Part shown: one piece after another, positions 58,738-58,964 of the stretch
Layout: each line of letters opens with the position of its first letter
Numbering within the stretch: the stretch's first letter is position 1
Assembly: GCA_945906815.1 (NCBI GenBank)
Contig: CAMDRT010000025.1
Location: forward strand, 1 to 58,964
From: Bordetella parapertussis
GTDB taxonomy: Bacteria > Pseudomonadota > Gammaproteobacteria > Burkholderiales > SG8-41
Direction: 5' to 3'
Length of the DNA stretch: 58,964 bases
Made by a program: the position numbers and the translations under genes
Notes under the pieces: generated by a model
What the model was told of the DNA's origin: nothing
Database searches by the model: none
Seen by the model: only the letters and a program-made list of their open reading frames with translations

Positions 58738-58964
58738 CTTTCAAGGGGGAGAGCGTAGCGAGGGGGCATCTGGGAGGGGGATGGGGTAATGTCGCTCGAA
58801 TGCCACCCATCCCCACCCTAGCAGCCTGTCGGACACAACATCGGCAAGCAAATAAATAAGCGCTCGGCGCGCTGTTTTTCAGGAAATTGAAACATTACTG
58901 AGTCGATAGAAGGCGTTTTTATAGTGAATTTCTCTACTGCAGACGCAAGATGGCCATGCGTTTC
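58738..58964. repeat. repeat-rich 3' end, possible insertion-sequence edge
   Basis: CCCCTTTCAAGGGG forms a small hairpin (58736 area) within a G-rich spacer. From 58822 CAGCCTGTCGGAC resembles the terminal repeats of some insertion sequences, and the last bases contain ATGGCCATGCGTTTC, possibly the start of a transposase running out of the window. No complete gene is seen after 58658. Confidence 0.3.

Overview
The window is a high-GC chromosomal segment most consistent with a betaproteobacterium (Burkholderiales-like). The evidence is eleven Bug-family (TctC-type) periplasmic solute receptors, a proteobacterial-type dnaE next to a WbuC cupin, an E. coli-type AroG DAHP synthase, and a 49-residue single-pass membrane protein of a type I associate with this class. 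No rRNA, tRNA or CRISPR array was seen. The assignment is inferred from gene content, not from a marker comparison.

Layout. 1-7.7 kb is core-like: a repeat, a WbuC-type cupin, dnaE, an alpha/beta hydrolase, a small membrane protein, a BtuF-like receptor and aroG. 7.7-12.2 kb is a tightly packed minus-strand operon (MmgE/PrpD, two MaoC hydratases, ADP-forming-type acyl-CoA ligase) running towards aroG. 12.3-15.4 kb holds an alpha/beta hydrolase and an SDR that both lack canonical catalytic residues, plus a methyltransferase and a GST. 15.4-17.5 kb has two divergent Bug receptors around a long palindrome. 17.8-23.0 kb is the most unusual block: a five-gene plus-strand module whose products all appear membrane-bound or exported (mono-haem c/beta-propeller protein, two small multi-pass membrane proteins, a carboxypeptidase-regulatory-like protein, a YtcJ-like amidohydrolase).

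23.0-38.5 kb is an accessory catabolic region. It holds an EmrB-type exporter, an atypical SDR, a TcuA-like flavoprotein with an Asp/Glu-racemase-fold enzyme, a metallophosphoesterase, a LysR regulator divergent from a Bug gene, two more MmgE/PrpD genes, an arylamine N-acetyltransferase and four Bug genes. 38.5-43.2 kb contains two paralogous 212-residue EthD-like proteins that bracket a BrnTA module, a fossil EthD fragment, the relic of a type I secretion ABC gene in front of an intact HlyD gene, a VapBC module and an orphan DUF1778-like antitoxin. 43.3-51.7 kb has an extracytoplasmic sugar-dehydrogenase/cytochrome c pair between Bug genes, and a minus-strand Bug-SDR-VOC-EthD-Bug series. 51.9-58.7 kb has an amidohydrolase/2-oxoglutarate-type oxygenase pair, a Bug/PcaD-like/ThDP-enzyme operon and a D-2-hydroxyacid dehydrogenase.

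As a whole the window reads as a patchwork of small operons for capture and breakdown of organic acids or aromatic-derived acids. Most operons carry their own Bug receptor, yet no TctA/TctB membrane component is present, so the receptors must share permeases elsewhere or act as sensors. Intergenic spaces carry several repeat families, including a 257-bp direct repeat 23 kb apart. Substrates of individual enzymes cannot be determined from sequence reading alone.
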